This document shows, one piece after another, positions 11,706 through 21,698 of a stretch of 64,000 nt of DNA. Each line of letters starts with the position of its first letter. Position 1 is the first letter of the stretch. Both the position numbers and the translations under genes were made by a program. Location: positions 132,096 through 196,095 of the forward strand of contig KQ964267.1 of NCBI GenBank assembly GCA_001566295.1, given 5' to 3'. This stretch comes from Microdochium bolleyi (taxonomy: Eukaryota; Ascomycota; Sordariomycetes; Xylariales; Microdochiaceae). Under the pieces are notes generated by a model that did no database searches, had not been told where the DNA came from, and saw nothing but the letters and a program-made list of their open reading frames with translations.

Positions 11706-12654
11706 TGTGCTTCCTTGTATCTGCTGTCCTGTGTGATGGTCTGAGGCTTGGAATGTGCACTGAGAAGACGAAAGATGGGGTATTTGAGGGGTTCGCGGAT
11801 AAAGAGCTGAGGAATCCACAGTCCGCCACATCACGATGACGGTGCGGGGAATGTCTGTCCCGCGATGTTTGTGTTAGATGACCCCCACTTCGCCGATCCC
11901 GGAGCCCCAAGTGCAGCACAGCCTCGAGCTGGAAGTGGTATCTCGGCATTTTATGAGCGAGCGTGTCGAGAAGCAGGCGGCTGAACTCAGAGAGTGATAG
12001 CAGCGCGCTTGTGGAACCAGAGGTCACGGCAACGAGCTTGAATATGTCACGGCTTTCAGCTGCGGTGGACAAGAATTTATTTGTTATTGGTGCTGGCTCG
12101 GACATTCGGCATGAATGTCAGGAACGTCGTAGTTCTCCTAGCCCCACGAATTTTGTTTGCCATTTCTTCTCCTACTAATAGAACGAAAGATTGAAACATT
12201 TTGGCATCAAGACATTTTCAATGGCAGAATGGTCTTTAATCCCTGCTTTGTGGATGCCTTTGTGTCCTGGAGACTGCCGCGGAAGTCAGTATCCCGGTAA
12301 CCCTATCTCTCATTGACTGAACAGAAATAGACATCAGGATGTCGATTCGAGATCATCTTCTATCTCCTATATGCATAGAAATTGTGAGCACCTCCTGGCC
12401 CTTCAATTCATCAAACTTTATTTCGACAGAACCGCGCAGTTGCGGGACCTTCGTCTAGTGTGAACTTTCGGGATGCGGGTATGTCGGGAACGGGGTCCTT
12501 TCAATTAAACCATATTTCGGGAGCCCTCGGAAAACGAGCTGGGCTTGCTCTCTGTCCACAACTCAACGGCTGGACCACTTCACTCCAGTCAAATCTGTCC
12601 CACAAAGCAAGCGCTTCCGCCGTGCTAGCTCACACGCACATACACCGGCACACC
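11706..12654. other. Divergent promoter region (dehydrogenase / SDR)
   Basis: This 949-bp region separates the divergent starts of the Gfo/Idh/MocA and SDR genes and could hold shared control elements. The middle part (about 12150-12450) is visibly more A/T-rich than the coding flanks. No gene was recognised. Confidence 0.45.
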
Positions 12655-13794
12655 ATGTCCGCCTCAATCCAGATCGGCGACCTCTTTGGGGTCGATGGCC
12701 TCGTCGCTGTCGTCACAGGCGGTGGCACTGGTGAGAACCGCTCCTCCCTGCAAATATGACCCCGCGGGCAGTCCAGACCGGCTAACACGCGCACAGGCAT
12801 TGGCCTCATGATTGCACAAGGGCTCGAGGCCAACGGCGCGACGGTATACATCCTCGGCCGCCGCCTCGAGACGCTGCAGAATGCCGCAAAAACGGCCGTA
12901 AGTTGGCACTATCCTCACTTCTGACCTGATCTAACGGCACCAACTGACAGACACATCTCTAGAAACACGGCAAGCTCATCCCCGTCCAGGCCGACGTCAC
13001 CGACAAGGCATCCCTCCTGCGCGCCGCCGAGCAGATCAAGTCCGAGCAGGGCTTCGCCAACCTCGTCGTCGCCAACTCGGGTATCAGCGGGCCGGGCATG
13101 GTCGGCCTGCCCGCGGAGCCGACTCTCGCGCAGCTGCGCGAGCACCTGCTGGGCTGGGACACGGACGCGCTCACTGAGACGTACGCCGTCAACACGGTCG
13201 GCGTCATCACCACGCTCGCGGCGTTCCTGGAGCTTCTCGACGCGGGTAACAGCAAGGGAAACGTGCAGCAGAAGAGCCAGTTCGTGGCGGTCTCGAGCAT
13301 CGGCGGCTTCAGCCGGGCGCCCGTCGGCGGGTGGGCGTACGGGAGCTCCAAGGCGGCCACCACGCACCTGATGAAGACGCTCGCCACCAAGCTTGTGCCT
13401 TTTGACATTAGGGCAAATGTCATTGCGCCAGGATGTAAGTGTTGGCGGTGGTTCTCTTTCCTAGTCATTTCTGCGTTGTCTGTTTTCCCGTCGGAATTCA
13501 TCCGATAGTTCTCCAGTGAGGAGATCTACAGAACGCGAATGATCATGCGATCAGCATGACTTGTACTGACAACATGACACAGTCTACCCCAGCGAGATGA
13601 CGGCCGACCTCTTCAAGAAGTTTGATGTCGACGGGCCCTGGCCCAAGAGCCTTGTGCCCCTGCAGCGCGCCGGCGACGAGCAGGATCTCGCGGGCACGAT
13701 CTTGTTCCTGGCCAGCAGGGCCGGTGCGTATCTCAACGGCAACGTCCTGGTGTCGGATGGCGGGAAGCTGGCGATACTGCCGTCCACATATTGA
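12655..13794 (+). CDS. Short-chain dehydrogenase/reductase (classical SDR)
   Basis: NAD(P)-dependent oxidoreductase of 286 aa. Exons are 12655-12730, 12797-12897, 12963-13434 and 13583-13794, joined by GT-AG introns of 66, 65 and 148 nt. For the second intron the upstream AG at 12950 would lead straight into a stop, so the AG at 12962 is used. The cofactor motif is VVTGGGTGIG, split by the first intron. Asp of the QADVTD loop and NSG (usual NAG) follow. The active site is Ser170/171, Tyr185 and Lys189 in YGSSK. The end shows VLVSDGG, typical of classical SDRs with an open C-terminus. The substrate is unknown. The gene is divergent from the Gfo/Idh/MocA dehydrogenase, which suggests joint control. 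Confidence 0.9.
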
Positions 13795-13982
13795 GAATAT
13801 TGTTCCTGTCTCATGCAGCTCGCCTGGGTCCCTGTACAACGCAAATAGTCGCTACCAGAAGCTAAATTTGGAGTTCATTGTGGTTATGCACGGTTGGCTG
13901 GATGTGCAAGCAGGTCATGCCGGGTCTCTGAAACTGGGGTAGCCTATGGGGAGGGGTTAAGAAAGCAGTGAAGGGCAATTTT

Positions 13983-14024
13983 GCTCGGGTTATGACTCGT
14001 TTGGCTCGGGTCATGAATCGTTGC
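13983..14024. repeat. Two imperfect 21-bp tandem units
   Basis: Two adjacent units, 13983-14003 and 14004-14024, both start GCTCGGGT and carry ATGA followed by TCGTT. They differ at a few positions. They lie 189 bp past the SDR stop. No function is evident. Confidence 0.7.
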
Positions 14025-14289
14025 TGTTTTCGTCCTCAATAGAGATCCACTTGCGATGACAATGGCCATGGCGAACTAAGCATCGAGGCGAGGTGATGAC
14101 TGATTAACTTGGATCTATCTCATCACCAATGTCATCACCGATTAAGGACGCCGAGGCTTTTCGAGAAAGGCCGCGCAACGAATGACTGGGTGACAGCGCG
14201 GGAGAAAAAGACCGGCAGCCTATGCCCATACGGTGCGATAGCCCGCCTCGCGATTTTCACACGATCGACTTTCATCAGTGACAAATACA

Positions 14290-14560
14290 TATGAAGTCGT
14301 CTGTGATAGATGCCTTGATATGTCCTACATCTGTGCACGCACGATATGTACAAGCCGAATAGCCGTCATGCACGTACATCGCCCCGAGTGGTGATCCTTT
14401 TGCGGGCGGTGATCTTTCATGCTTTATGCTTGCAGGATCGTGTGCAGAGGCCGTTATGGTCATTCGTGATCAACTGGTGGGTGCACGCACAGGCTGGGCT
14501 TTCGGAGCTAAGTCCGGCCCTTGAGAGTGGGCTAGGAAAGCACAGAGGGGGTGCCCAACA
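14290..14560. repeat. Diverged direct repeat, copy A
   Basis: Aligns by eye with 14985-15215 in the same orientation. Shared landmarks are GTGCACGCA, AGCCG..AGCCGTC.TGCACGT, CGAGTGG.GA, and CATGCTT.ATGCTTGCAG.ATCG, then GGAGCT...AGTCCGG further on. Most mismatches in the core are transitions, and copy A is the more A/T-rich. This suggests an old duplicate altered by repeat-induced point mutation (RIP) or by ordinary decay. Outer limits are approximate. Confidence 0.6.
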
Positions 14561-14984
14561 AGGAGGGAATCATGGTTGAAAACCGCTTCGATAGAGATAC
14601 GCTTGTGGCGATGGCCATAATGTTACAAGCTTTGAGTCATGCACCTAGTTGTCTCATGCTATCCAATCACAGAAGAATACACCCCCTACCATCGTCCGTT
14701 CCTGATGAACCCAGAAACGGCCCATGTTACTGCCCACTCGCAGCCGGGTAATTGAGATGCGGTGAGATTCTGCACCTCTTCGAGAAGGGCCGAGAATCAA
14801 AATAAGTGGACGGTGCTGTGCCACACAGCGGAGGTAGGTCCGACAGACTTTACGCCCATTGGTCCACGATGTAAACGCCTTGCAACGCGCGCAAGCTCAC
14901 CTGTCATATATACTTCAAGTAGGTAATGGTGTACGGCACGACGGGCGAGACCTGAGCACAATACCGGTGGGACATGGGAAGTGA

Positions 14985-15215
14985 TTCGCGGGAGACCTTC
15001 AAGTCCTTCTAAATACGCGTGTGCACGCAGGAACGGTAGAAGCCGGACAGCCGTCCTGCACGTGGGCTGCCGCGAGTGGCGAGCGCCCTGTTCGGGGTTA
15101 TCCTTCATGCGTCATGCTTGCAGCATCGGGAAGAGAGGTGGGCCATCGGCATTCCCCAAAGTCGATCCAGGAGCTCTCAGTCCGGAATACCGGGCCACAC
15201 GAGCTAACGACCCGA
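14985..15215. repeat. Diverged direct repeat, copy B
   Basis: Partner of copy A about 695 bp upstream. Copy B keeps C/G at many sites where copy A has T/A, for example TGCACGTGGGCTGC against TGCACGTACATCGC. No open frame in either copy encodes a recognised protein, so the element may be non-coding, such as a remnant of a terminal repeat or of a small transposon. Confidence 0.6.
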
Positions 15216-15334
15216 TTCGTCATGGGGCTGCCTCTCTAGCCTTGTGGAATCAGGATTCCGGCCGAGGATCAGCTCGACCAGCTGTGCCCCCCAGCCAAAG
15301 CAAGAGCCACTCGACCCAGGAACCGCCCTCTGCG

Positions 15335-15357
15335 CCCCCCCCCCCCCCCCCCCCCCC
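15335..15357. repeat. 23-base poly-C tract
   Basis: An uninterrupted run of 23 C residues on the + strand. The length may be unreliable because sequencing and assembly handle such tracts poorly. It lies about 410 bp upstream of the next predicted start. Confidence 0.9.
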
Positions 15358-15769
15358 TGGATTACTGGAGATGACTGCCTGCTATTTGCTGCGTGGCCTC
15401 TGCCATCTACTTTAGTCGAGCCAGTAACGCGTGCCTCCAGCGGTGATCATACCCCGCTGGAATTCAACAACAGCTCGAACAGTGGAGCTTGGTAAGCTTG
15501 GAATCCGGCTCGTCCCACGACCGATGCCGATGCCCACGTCTGGGGTCGGTCCCACTCGCCTTTGTTTCAGACAAAACACCTCGGGCTTTTCCTCTCTCTC
15601 TCGGCCGACTCTGACGTCTACCACATTATCCAGGAACAACCACAAATTCCAAGCACGCACAAGCGAGACAACATCCGGCCCCTGTATGTTTCGGAGCGTC
15701 TTAGTCATTGCATCAGCAGAGGAAACACAAGTCTACTACACCACCACTGTCACCAAACAAACCGCAGCC

Positions 15770-16331
15770 ATGGCATACACATACACCCCGCGCAGAAATC
15801 AGACAGCGAGACCTGGACTCAAACACACGGGCACCGCACAAGGGAGGACGAGCACAACAACAACAGCTTCAGACATGGGATCGCCAGCGCCCGAGACCAA
15901 TCCCCTTGACAGCATGACGACCGACTCCAGCCCTGTAAGCACCACCGAGCACCTACTGCGCTGTGCAACAACGCCGGCGCAGACCTTCCCTAGTCGCCGG
16001 GGTCTTGCAAAGAATCTCTGACTAACCTTTCCACCCTCAGGACCTCCAGGCCGAGCAGCAACAACGACAGCAATACTTTGAAGTGCAGCAACTCGACCCC
16101 GACGAGAGCGCAGAGGACTTCGACCTCAGCCCGCCGCTGCAGGTCTCCGGGCACGGCCAGGTTCTCATGTGGAAGAACTGCATTGCGCACGTCTACCACA
16201 GCCACGATGACAGGCTGCCGGTCGAGCAGGTGCCGCTCGGGAACGGTAAGTGCATCGTGCCGCACGGGACCTCGGTGTGGCTCGCGGGGCGGAGGGGGTC
16301 GATCAAGCAGCGAGCGGCGATATCGCCATGA
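15770..16331 (+). CDS. Small protein of unknown function
   Basis: Not recognised. The simplest model has exons 15770-15934 and 16041-16331 (GTAAGC...CAG intron, phase 0) and gives 151 aa. The first exon is Thr-rich and polar (SDMGSPAPETNPLDSMTTDS). The second starts with a Gln-rich stretch, then an acidic patch (DPDESAEDFDLSP), then a compact segment VSGHGQVLMWKNCIAHVYHS that looks folded. A strong GTAAGT donor at 16246 could instead be spliced to the AG at 16491-16492. That gives a 169-aa form ending at 16632, but needs a 247-nt intron, long for this window. The ATG has a good context (GCAGCCATGG). No signal peptide or membrane segment is visible. Confidence 0.5.
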
Positions 16332-17366
16332 GAGAAAATGAGGAGGGTCTGGAAGAGATAGAAAGACTGATGTCGCGCACGTTTCACTTACTTTTTTTAT
16401 GATTTGGGAGGATATACCCGGCGTTGATACAGAGTACAGGCTGCGAGCTAGCATGCGAACGCTTGATGCCTGTTGTGTTTGGGGTCTGTCAGGTGCTGCA
16501 ACGAGTGTCAGGCACGGCAAGAAGGGGCGATTCGCCGATAAGACACCTCTGAAGCTTGGAAACAGAGTCAGCGGAGGCTCAGCGGCGAGGACATGCCTTA
16601 CATTTCTCGGCTTCTATTTAATTGCACTTTGAGCTCGGCGAGGTTCGCAGTACCAGGAATTGTCAGTTACATTCGTGGGAGAAGGGAACTGCCGCTCGAA
16701 CAATACAACGTCAATGAAGAACAAATTCGAAAGCATGAAATGGCCTTTACGAATGAATATAAATAGAATCATATGGTCAATAATGATCCATATCTAAGCT
16801 ACGGTGAAGCGAGTCTACGTGTAGTTCGTCTGGTGAAAACGATGCCCGAGGGCTCAACTAAAATCTTATGCTGCATTCAAGATACGCCCTATTGATGCCT
16901 TCGCTGATGGATCATCGCGTCCAAAAGACAAATAATTATTAGTCGTATATTTAATTGAAGAGCTGGAACTAGATAATGGGCGGCGAGCTTCAGAGCAGAG
17001 TTGACATGCTGGGAAGGGAGCTCCAAATGACAAAGTCAGCGGCTCGGCAAGCATAATTACCCAGCCTGCATGCTCCATCGCGCAAGGGAGCCACCAGGTG
17101 CCTATTGACATACGGACTGATCCTGCTTCCTCAGGTTTGTGGTGGCTCAGCTCAGCTGTTGACCTGGCAGAGCGAGTTGAACGTATCAGGCATGGAATCA
17201 GTCGCAGGGGCGGACAAGCTGTGAGTCTACATTCCTCGAATGTGGTTAATTAATATTGGGCCTCAAGAGTTGTCTACAATATATACGGCGTAAAGTCCCC
17301 AATCAACGGACAAAGGCGGCGTCGCCAAGTATCAGTGTGCGGATCTGGGTAGACGTGCTCGACCAC
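16332..17366. other. Intergenic, A/T-richer spacer
   Basis: No supported gene. The stretch 16640-16960 is A/T-rich with TATAAATA-like words (about 16758) and no long open frame. The end of an alternative exon of the preceding gene may reach 16632. Confidence 0.45.
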
Positions 17367-18563
17367 CTAGCTCAGCCCAGGCACGGAGCGTGAAGCAAGC
17401 CCAGTGAGGCCGGCAAAGCTCCACTGCCCGCACAGCCCGTTGCCTATAGTGGCAGAGGGGCCTTGGCCGTTGCGGTTCGTGAAGAAGCCCTCCTCGATAT
17501 TGGCGCCACTGCAGCCCGAGCTCTGCCTTGGCCGGAGGGCGAGGCAGGTACCACCCGTGAAGAAGGTACCTGAGCAGTCGCCGGACGAGTGACACAGCTC
17601 GCAGCATTGCTGTGCCGTGGCGGCGGCGAAGAAGTCGAGCGGGCCTCTGTTGTTGAGCTGGCCCGCGTTGACCGGCCTGCCCTGCCACGAGGTGATCGTG
17701 TTGGCGCTGTCGATGCATGGACCGTAGGCGGTCGGAGTGGGGCCGACGGTCTTGGTCTCGGTCACCGTGATGGTGGTTATGGTGGTGCTGGTCGCGGAGG
17801 ACGTAGTTATGACGACGGAGGTCTCGATGGATGTGGAGGTCGTGCTGGCGGGCACGAGGAGCACGGTGGTGACGGTGGTGATGGTGCTCGTCTCGGTGCT
17901 TGTGGCGGTTGTCGTCGGGTCCTGCGAGGTGTTGGTCGTCGGGTCCTGCGAGGTGTTGGTCACGGTCGTCGTTACGATCGAAGTGACGATTTCGGTGGAA
18001 GAGACGGTGCAGATGGGGGCGTCTTCTAAGCGCAGGACCTCGCGGGCACGGCCTTTGAGGGGAGCTGGCGTCGGCTCCGCAGCTCTTTTCGCGACGACTG
18101 TCGTGGGGAACACGCTCTGGATGGGGGTGTAGTTTCCAGTGACGGTGCTCGTTGTTGGGGCTACGGTGGTTGTGCTCGCGGTGGTTGTCGTATCGGTCTT
18201 TGTTGTAGTGGTGAACCTGGTCTCGGTCTCCACAACCGTGGTAGTGGTGCTGAACGTCGAGGTTGGCCGGCTCAGCGTCGTCGTCTCGGTCGTGGTCTCG
18301 AGCTTGGTAGTGACGGTCGTGACAGGGACAGGGATGATGGTCGTGACGGTCGTCGCGGTACTGGTCTCGACGGAGGTACTCGTGAAGGTGCAGGTAGTGC
18401 CAGTGACCGCTGACGAACTGGAGATACTGGAGATGCCAGTGCTAGAGCTGCTTGAGATGCCATAACTGCCATGACCACCGCCACAAGCGTGCTTCTTGTG
18501 TGGGCTGCCAGCCGCAGCGCTGGCGAGTCCCAAGGACAGCACAAGATACGCGAACAACCTCAT
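17367..18563 (-). CDS. Secreted Ser/Thr-rich protein with Cys-rich (PAN/Apple-like) C-terminal domain
   Basis: Single-exon gene for 398 aa, probably a heavily O-glycosylated extracellular or cell-wall protein. The ATG at 18563 opens a signal peptide (MRLFAYLVLSLGLASAAAG); six more codons upstream reach only a TTG. Residues of about 45-280 are dominated by Ser, Thr and Val in imperfect T-T-T-V and S-T-S repeats. A 24-bp tandem duplication gives a doubled TNTSQDPT. The last 110 residues hold Cys-rich sequence with QQCCELCHSSGDCSG and GTCLAL, which resembles the PAN/Apple-like modules of fungal surface proteins. No GPI-anchor tail is evident: the protein ends in a polar SRSVPGLS. A surface adhesin or wall role is an inference. 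Confidence 0.75.
   Translation of the reverse strand: MRLFAYLVLSLGLASAAAGSPHKKHACGGGHGSYGISSSSSTGISSISSSSAVTGTTCTFTSTSVETSTATTVTTIIPVPVTTVTTKLETTTETTTLSRPTSTFSTTTTVVETETRFTTTTKTDTTTTASTTTVAPTTSTVTGNYTPIQSVFPTTVVAKRAAEPTPAPLKGRAREVLRLEDAPICTVSSTEIVTSIVTTTVTNTSQDPTTNTSQDPTTTATSTETSTITTVTTVLLVPASTTSTSIETSVVITTSSATSTTITTITVTETKTVGPTPTAYGPCIDSANTITSWQGRPVNAGQLNNRGPLDFFAAATAQQCCELCHSSGDCSGTFFTGGTCLALRPRQSSGCSGANIEEGFFTNRNGQGPSATIGNGLCGQWSFAGLTGLASRSVPGLS
17914..17961. repeat. Perfect 24-bp tandem duplication inside the Ser/Thr-rich gene
   Basis: Two identical 24-bp units lie at 17914-17937 and 17938-17961. They are in frame and duplicate the octapeptide TNTSQDPT. Being perfect, the event looks recent, as in length-variable surface proteins. 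Confidence 0.85.
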
Positions 18564-20465
18564 TACGACGATGCGATGCAATGAGTAATGACCGGAAAGT
18601 AAGTTTGGCCGCCCGGAAAAGTCTCGCTTGCGGGCAGGACTACACTGTCCCTAATTATATCATGAGATCTCGGCCACGTCTCTACCCCTGAATGATAGAA
18701 TCTGCTCGGCAATCTCCATCTTGCATGTAGGCTACTGTAACTGCCTTCCGGGGTCCTCTTTCCATAGTGCGGCTGAGGCTGCAGTCTCCACTGTAGAGCT
18801 CGAAGATCAGCAGCTGGCGAAAGGCAATGCGAGCACGCATGCTGGTCCGATGCGCCCAGATCTCGCCATGCTCACCATGTTGGGCCTGGACAGGACGCTT
18901 GCAAGGGGCACCCTGTCTATCTAGTTGGTATTTGACCCGTGTCTCGTGTATTGCTTTTCGACAATAGGCCATAGCGGCCTTGGCGCCTGCAAAAGCAAAC
19001 ATTGACCGGTCAAGTCTATACAGGTGAACTCGACTGACCCTCGAAGGCTTCGGTTTACTCATTGAAGATTCCAAGTTCCCATTAGGGTCAACGCTGGAAA
19101 CCCTCTTCGGACCTTGACACGAGCCCTGTTTAGTACATCTCCCTGGGTTTTTTCCCCCTTTCTTCAGTTCACGTCTTGCTGCACCGCCTACTACTAGCAC
19201 GATCTAAAGCAGCATCTCGCCATCTGAGAGGGTTCAGAGCGAACGCTCGTTCTCGAAATCTCCGTGACTGCTACTGAGCAGCACAAACTCCCCGATCTGG
19301 CCGCATCGATTCTGAAAGACGCAGGATGCCAACGACAGCTAGGCGTCAAGCTCTGCCTCGAGGCCAAGATGCTGCGGCCATATGGGCAGTATCCTGGACA
19401 GATTACCCGTAATTGCATTATCCGCAACGCTAGCAACGTGAGCGGCAACCGGACAGTGGTTCTGGTGCAAGCAGTAAGGGAGACGCGCCACAAGGGTAGG
19501 CCGGGCCCGAACCGATGCGTCCCGAGGTTCATGAGCATTTGTAACTTCATGATTGGCCTGGAGAGTCCGCGCCATACAAAGGTTAATTAGCCTCGCCCTC
19601 GTTGAATACGCCCGATGAACGGGAAGTCCTGACGTGGTATGCAGGTCTTGTCACAGATTGACAGAAAAAAGCCACTGGGGATTAATGCGTAGGTTGCGTG
19701 ATAGCGCAAAAGGTTGACAGGAGCCGAGTTGCAGTCAGACCGTCGGCTCGCCTGTCAGTGCTTTGTATAAATGCAGAGGATGCCTCTCTCAAGTCTAGGC
19801 CTTGTGAGGCTGCTCTGTCTCCGGAACACAAGTCAATGGCCGACAATAAGTGCACTCTGTCAAGACTTTCGATTTAGCCGTCGCTGGAGTGACGCTGACG
19901 GGGAGTCTCCTATTTGCAGTCGCATCGTTCTGCGTCCTCCCCTGCTTCGTCTACTCGAACCAGAGCTAGCGTCCCGTCCGCCATGCGCTGGTGTTCCACC
20001 ATACCCTCGCTGGGATGAGTATCCCCCCCTTCCGGAGGTTCCAGCCCGGAGCACTGAATCTGGCGTGTTGGACATGCACAAACAAAGACGCAGCTGGGAG
20101 AAATGACCCAAGCATGGTCACATTCCCAAACTCTCCGCAAAAAGCCTTATTCTGCAGTGCGCGCCAAGTCGCAACATGGCTTGCCCGATCAGGAAGAAGG
20201 GCTTGTGAGCGTTGGTAGGGAGCTTGCATAAAGAGGGTTGACTGGGCGCCTACCACGGGCAGCTCAATGGCTAACATAAATCCGTTTTATTTCCCTTGGT
20301 GTCTTAAACCGTAAATCCACCCAACCGCGACCGTGTGGACGACCCATGAGTTGTGTGTTGGTTGCCATCCCGGCTTCGGAATGCTTGGCACGGGGCAGAT
20401 CACTTTAGCTCAGTGGTACATCCCGCCGCCGCCCTCTTCTTCTCTTGTCGCATCACACCTCAAGC
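18564..20465. other. Intergenic, no supported gene
   Basis: About 1.9 kb. Overlapping open frames of 60-170 codons on both strands (for example around 18682-19200 and 19264-19590) start at non-ATG codons or have no recognisable motif or splice structure. A TTGTATAAA word at about 19762 has no convincing gene behind it. Possibly decayed coding or repeat DNA. Confidence 0.5.
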
Positions 20466-21698
20466 ATGAACTATTCCTCCGCCAAGCACGCGGGTTGTGA
20501 TCGAATATTGGCCGCGATGCAACGCCAAAGCTCCGTGGAGGATCGAAGAGTCGACCAGTCCGGGACGTCCGAACTCAGCCATGACGATATGGGTATGTAG
20601 GAGGTGTTCCGGCGCTCCTCGTACTATCTCGCGCACGATCAGGAACCCATTGTCGAGCTCCTGCCACGCCCTCCCGTCACAAACTACGCGAGAGCACCGG
20701 CTGAGGTTCCCATAGGCCAGGAACACGACATATCTCTCAAACGACGCCTGGGAAACTATACAATCTGGATCAATGCCCTCACCACTTTCGGACTGCTCTT
20801 TTTGCTTGCTATTCTCACTTGGGTCTGGTTCGGTGACACCCGATCAGGTACCCTTCGAGATCTCATCCTCGAGGACGCTCTCGTGCAAGTTATTACGCTG
20901 TGCTCGATCTTTGTCCGCCTGGCCGCCTCGCGGGCTGCAACTATTGTTTCACTCTTGGCAGCTATCGTCCTTGAGTCGTCATCGATGGGTGGCGTCTCAT
21001 TCTCCTTGGCGCCTCAGATATCCATCGCACGCTACGCCAACAGCGGCCCCATAGGAGCCTTATTCACCTTCGTGAGTACGAAGTTCTGTTGCCGAACACA
21101 CTTACCCGAGCGGATTCATCTTATCCTTTCATCTAATGTGAATTAGTGGAAGAGCGTGCCTACACGACGCAACTGGCCAATGCTGATTGTAGGCCTTACC
21201 GCTTTCCTGTCAATCGCTTCGCAGTTCACGTCGACCTTTCTGCTGGGAGATCTCGGCCTGCGGGATATCGTCGACCACCCCCGGCAACGGGATTCTGGCA
21301 TCGGCTTTCGCTATGCAACATGGCTCGAGAACAACCTGACCATCCTGGGCTGGCAAGGGCGAAACTACTGGACAGCACCGCTTCCCAGTGCTCCTCAGTT
21401 CGCAGAGTGGTCGCTTCCCGACAGCTGGTGGCAGGCCATCTCACAGCTTATAGCACCCGAGACGATGCCCGTGCTCGCAAAGTCGACACTAGCAAGGGAC
21501 AAGGCGATTGCGATGATGGAGGAGGCACAGGTACTCAAGCAAGCTGATGCGTGGGACGCAAAGTCCAGCGCTCGGCGGATGCAGCGAGCGCACGGCTCAT
21601 TCTTCGCAGGTACGAGGAGGGCACTGTCGGGATCACGACGTACCGCTCAGAATATCACAGATGAGCCAAGTGCTCGGCGCAATGTCAGATCTGCCTAA
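20466..21698 (+). CDS. Fungal multi-pass membrane protein of unknown function, truncated or decaying
   Basis: Resembles a large family of fungal membrane proteins with a hydrophobic N-terminal segment (INALTTFGLLFLLAILTWVW) followed by conserved helices and a long outer loop, but it ends early. Read without the first intron, the frame from the ATG at 20466 has a TAG at 20598-20600 after 44 codons and then continues in the same frame. A GTATGT donor at 20593 with the CATAG acceptor ending at 20715 would remove the TAG as a 123-nt intron and keep frame. A second intron, 21072-21146, is clear (GTGAGT, CTAAT branch, TAG). The resulting model (20466-20592, 20716-21071, 21147-21698) gives 344 aa, shorter than I would expect. 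A further cysteine-containing open stretch at 21713-21814, in another frame, looks like lost coding sequence. A pseudogene is possible. Confidence 0.55.

Larger units (their letters stand above)
13795..15769. other. Gene-poor region with diverged repeats and a C tract
   Basis: No intact gene was found. The stretch contains a 2 x 21-bp tandem repeat, two diverged direct copies of an element of about 230-270 bp, and a 23-base C homopolymer, each listed separately. Short open frames on both strands have no recognisable product. It looks like a graveyard of an old repeat. Confidence 0.55.

Noticed and set aside
17737..18465. Plus-strand Val/Ser-rich frames opposite the Ser/Thr-rich gene
   Set aside because: Antisense of Thr codons gives Val/Ser repeats. 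The minus-strand frame has a signal peptide and an ATG, so it is the real gene.
19194..19590. Frames on both strands with 78-118 codons
   Set aside because: One starts with GTG, and neither contains a recognisable domain; they cover the same bases.
20593..20642. 50-nt intron from GTATGT to CAG in the membrane-protein gene
   Set aside because: Its length fits the local introns but it shifts the frame away from the conserved downstream segment. The 123-nt alternative keeps frame.
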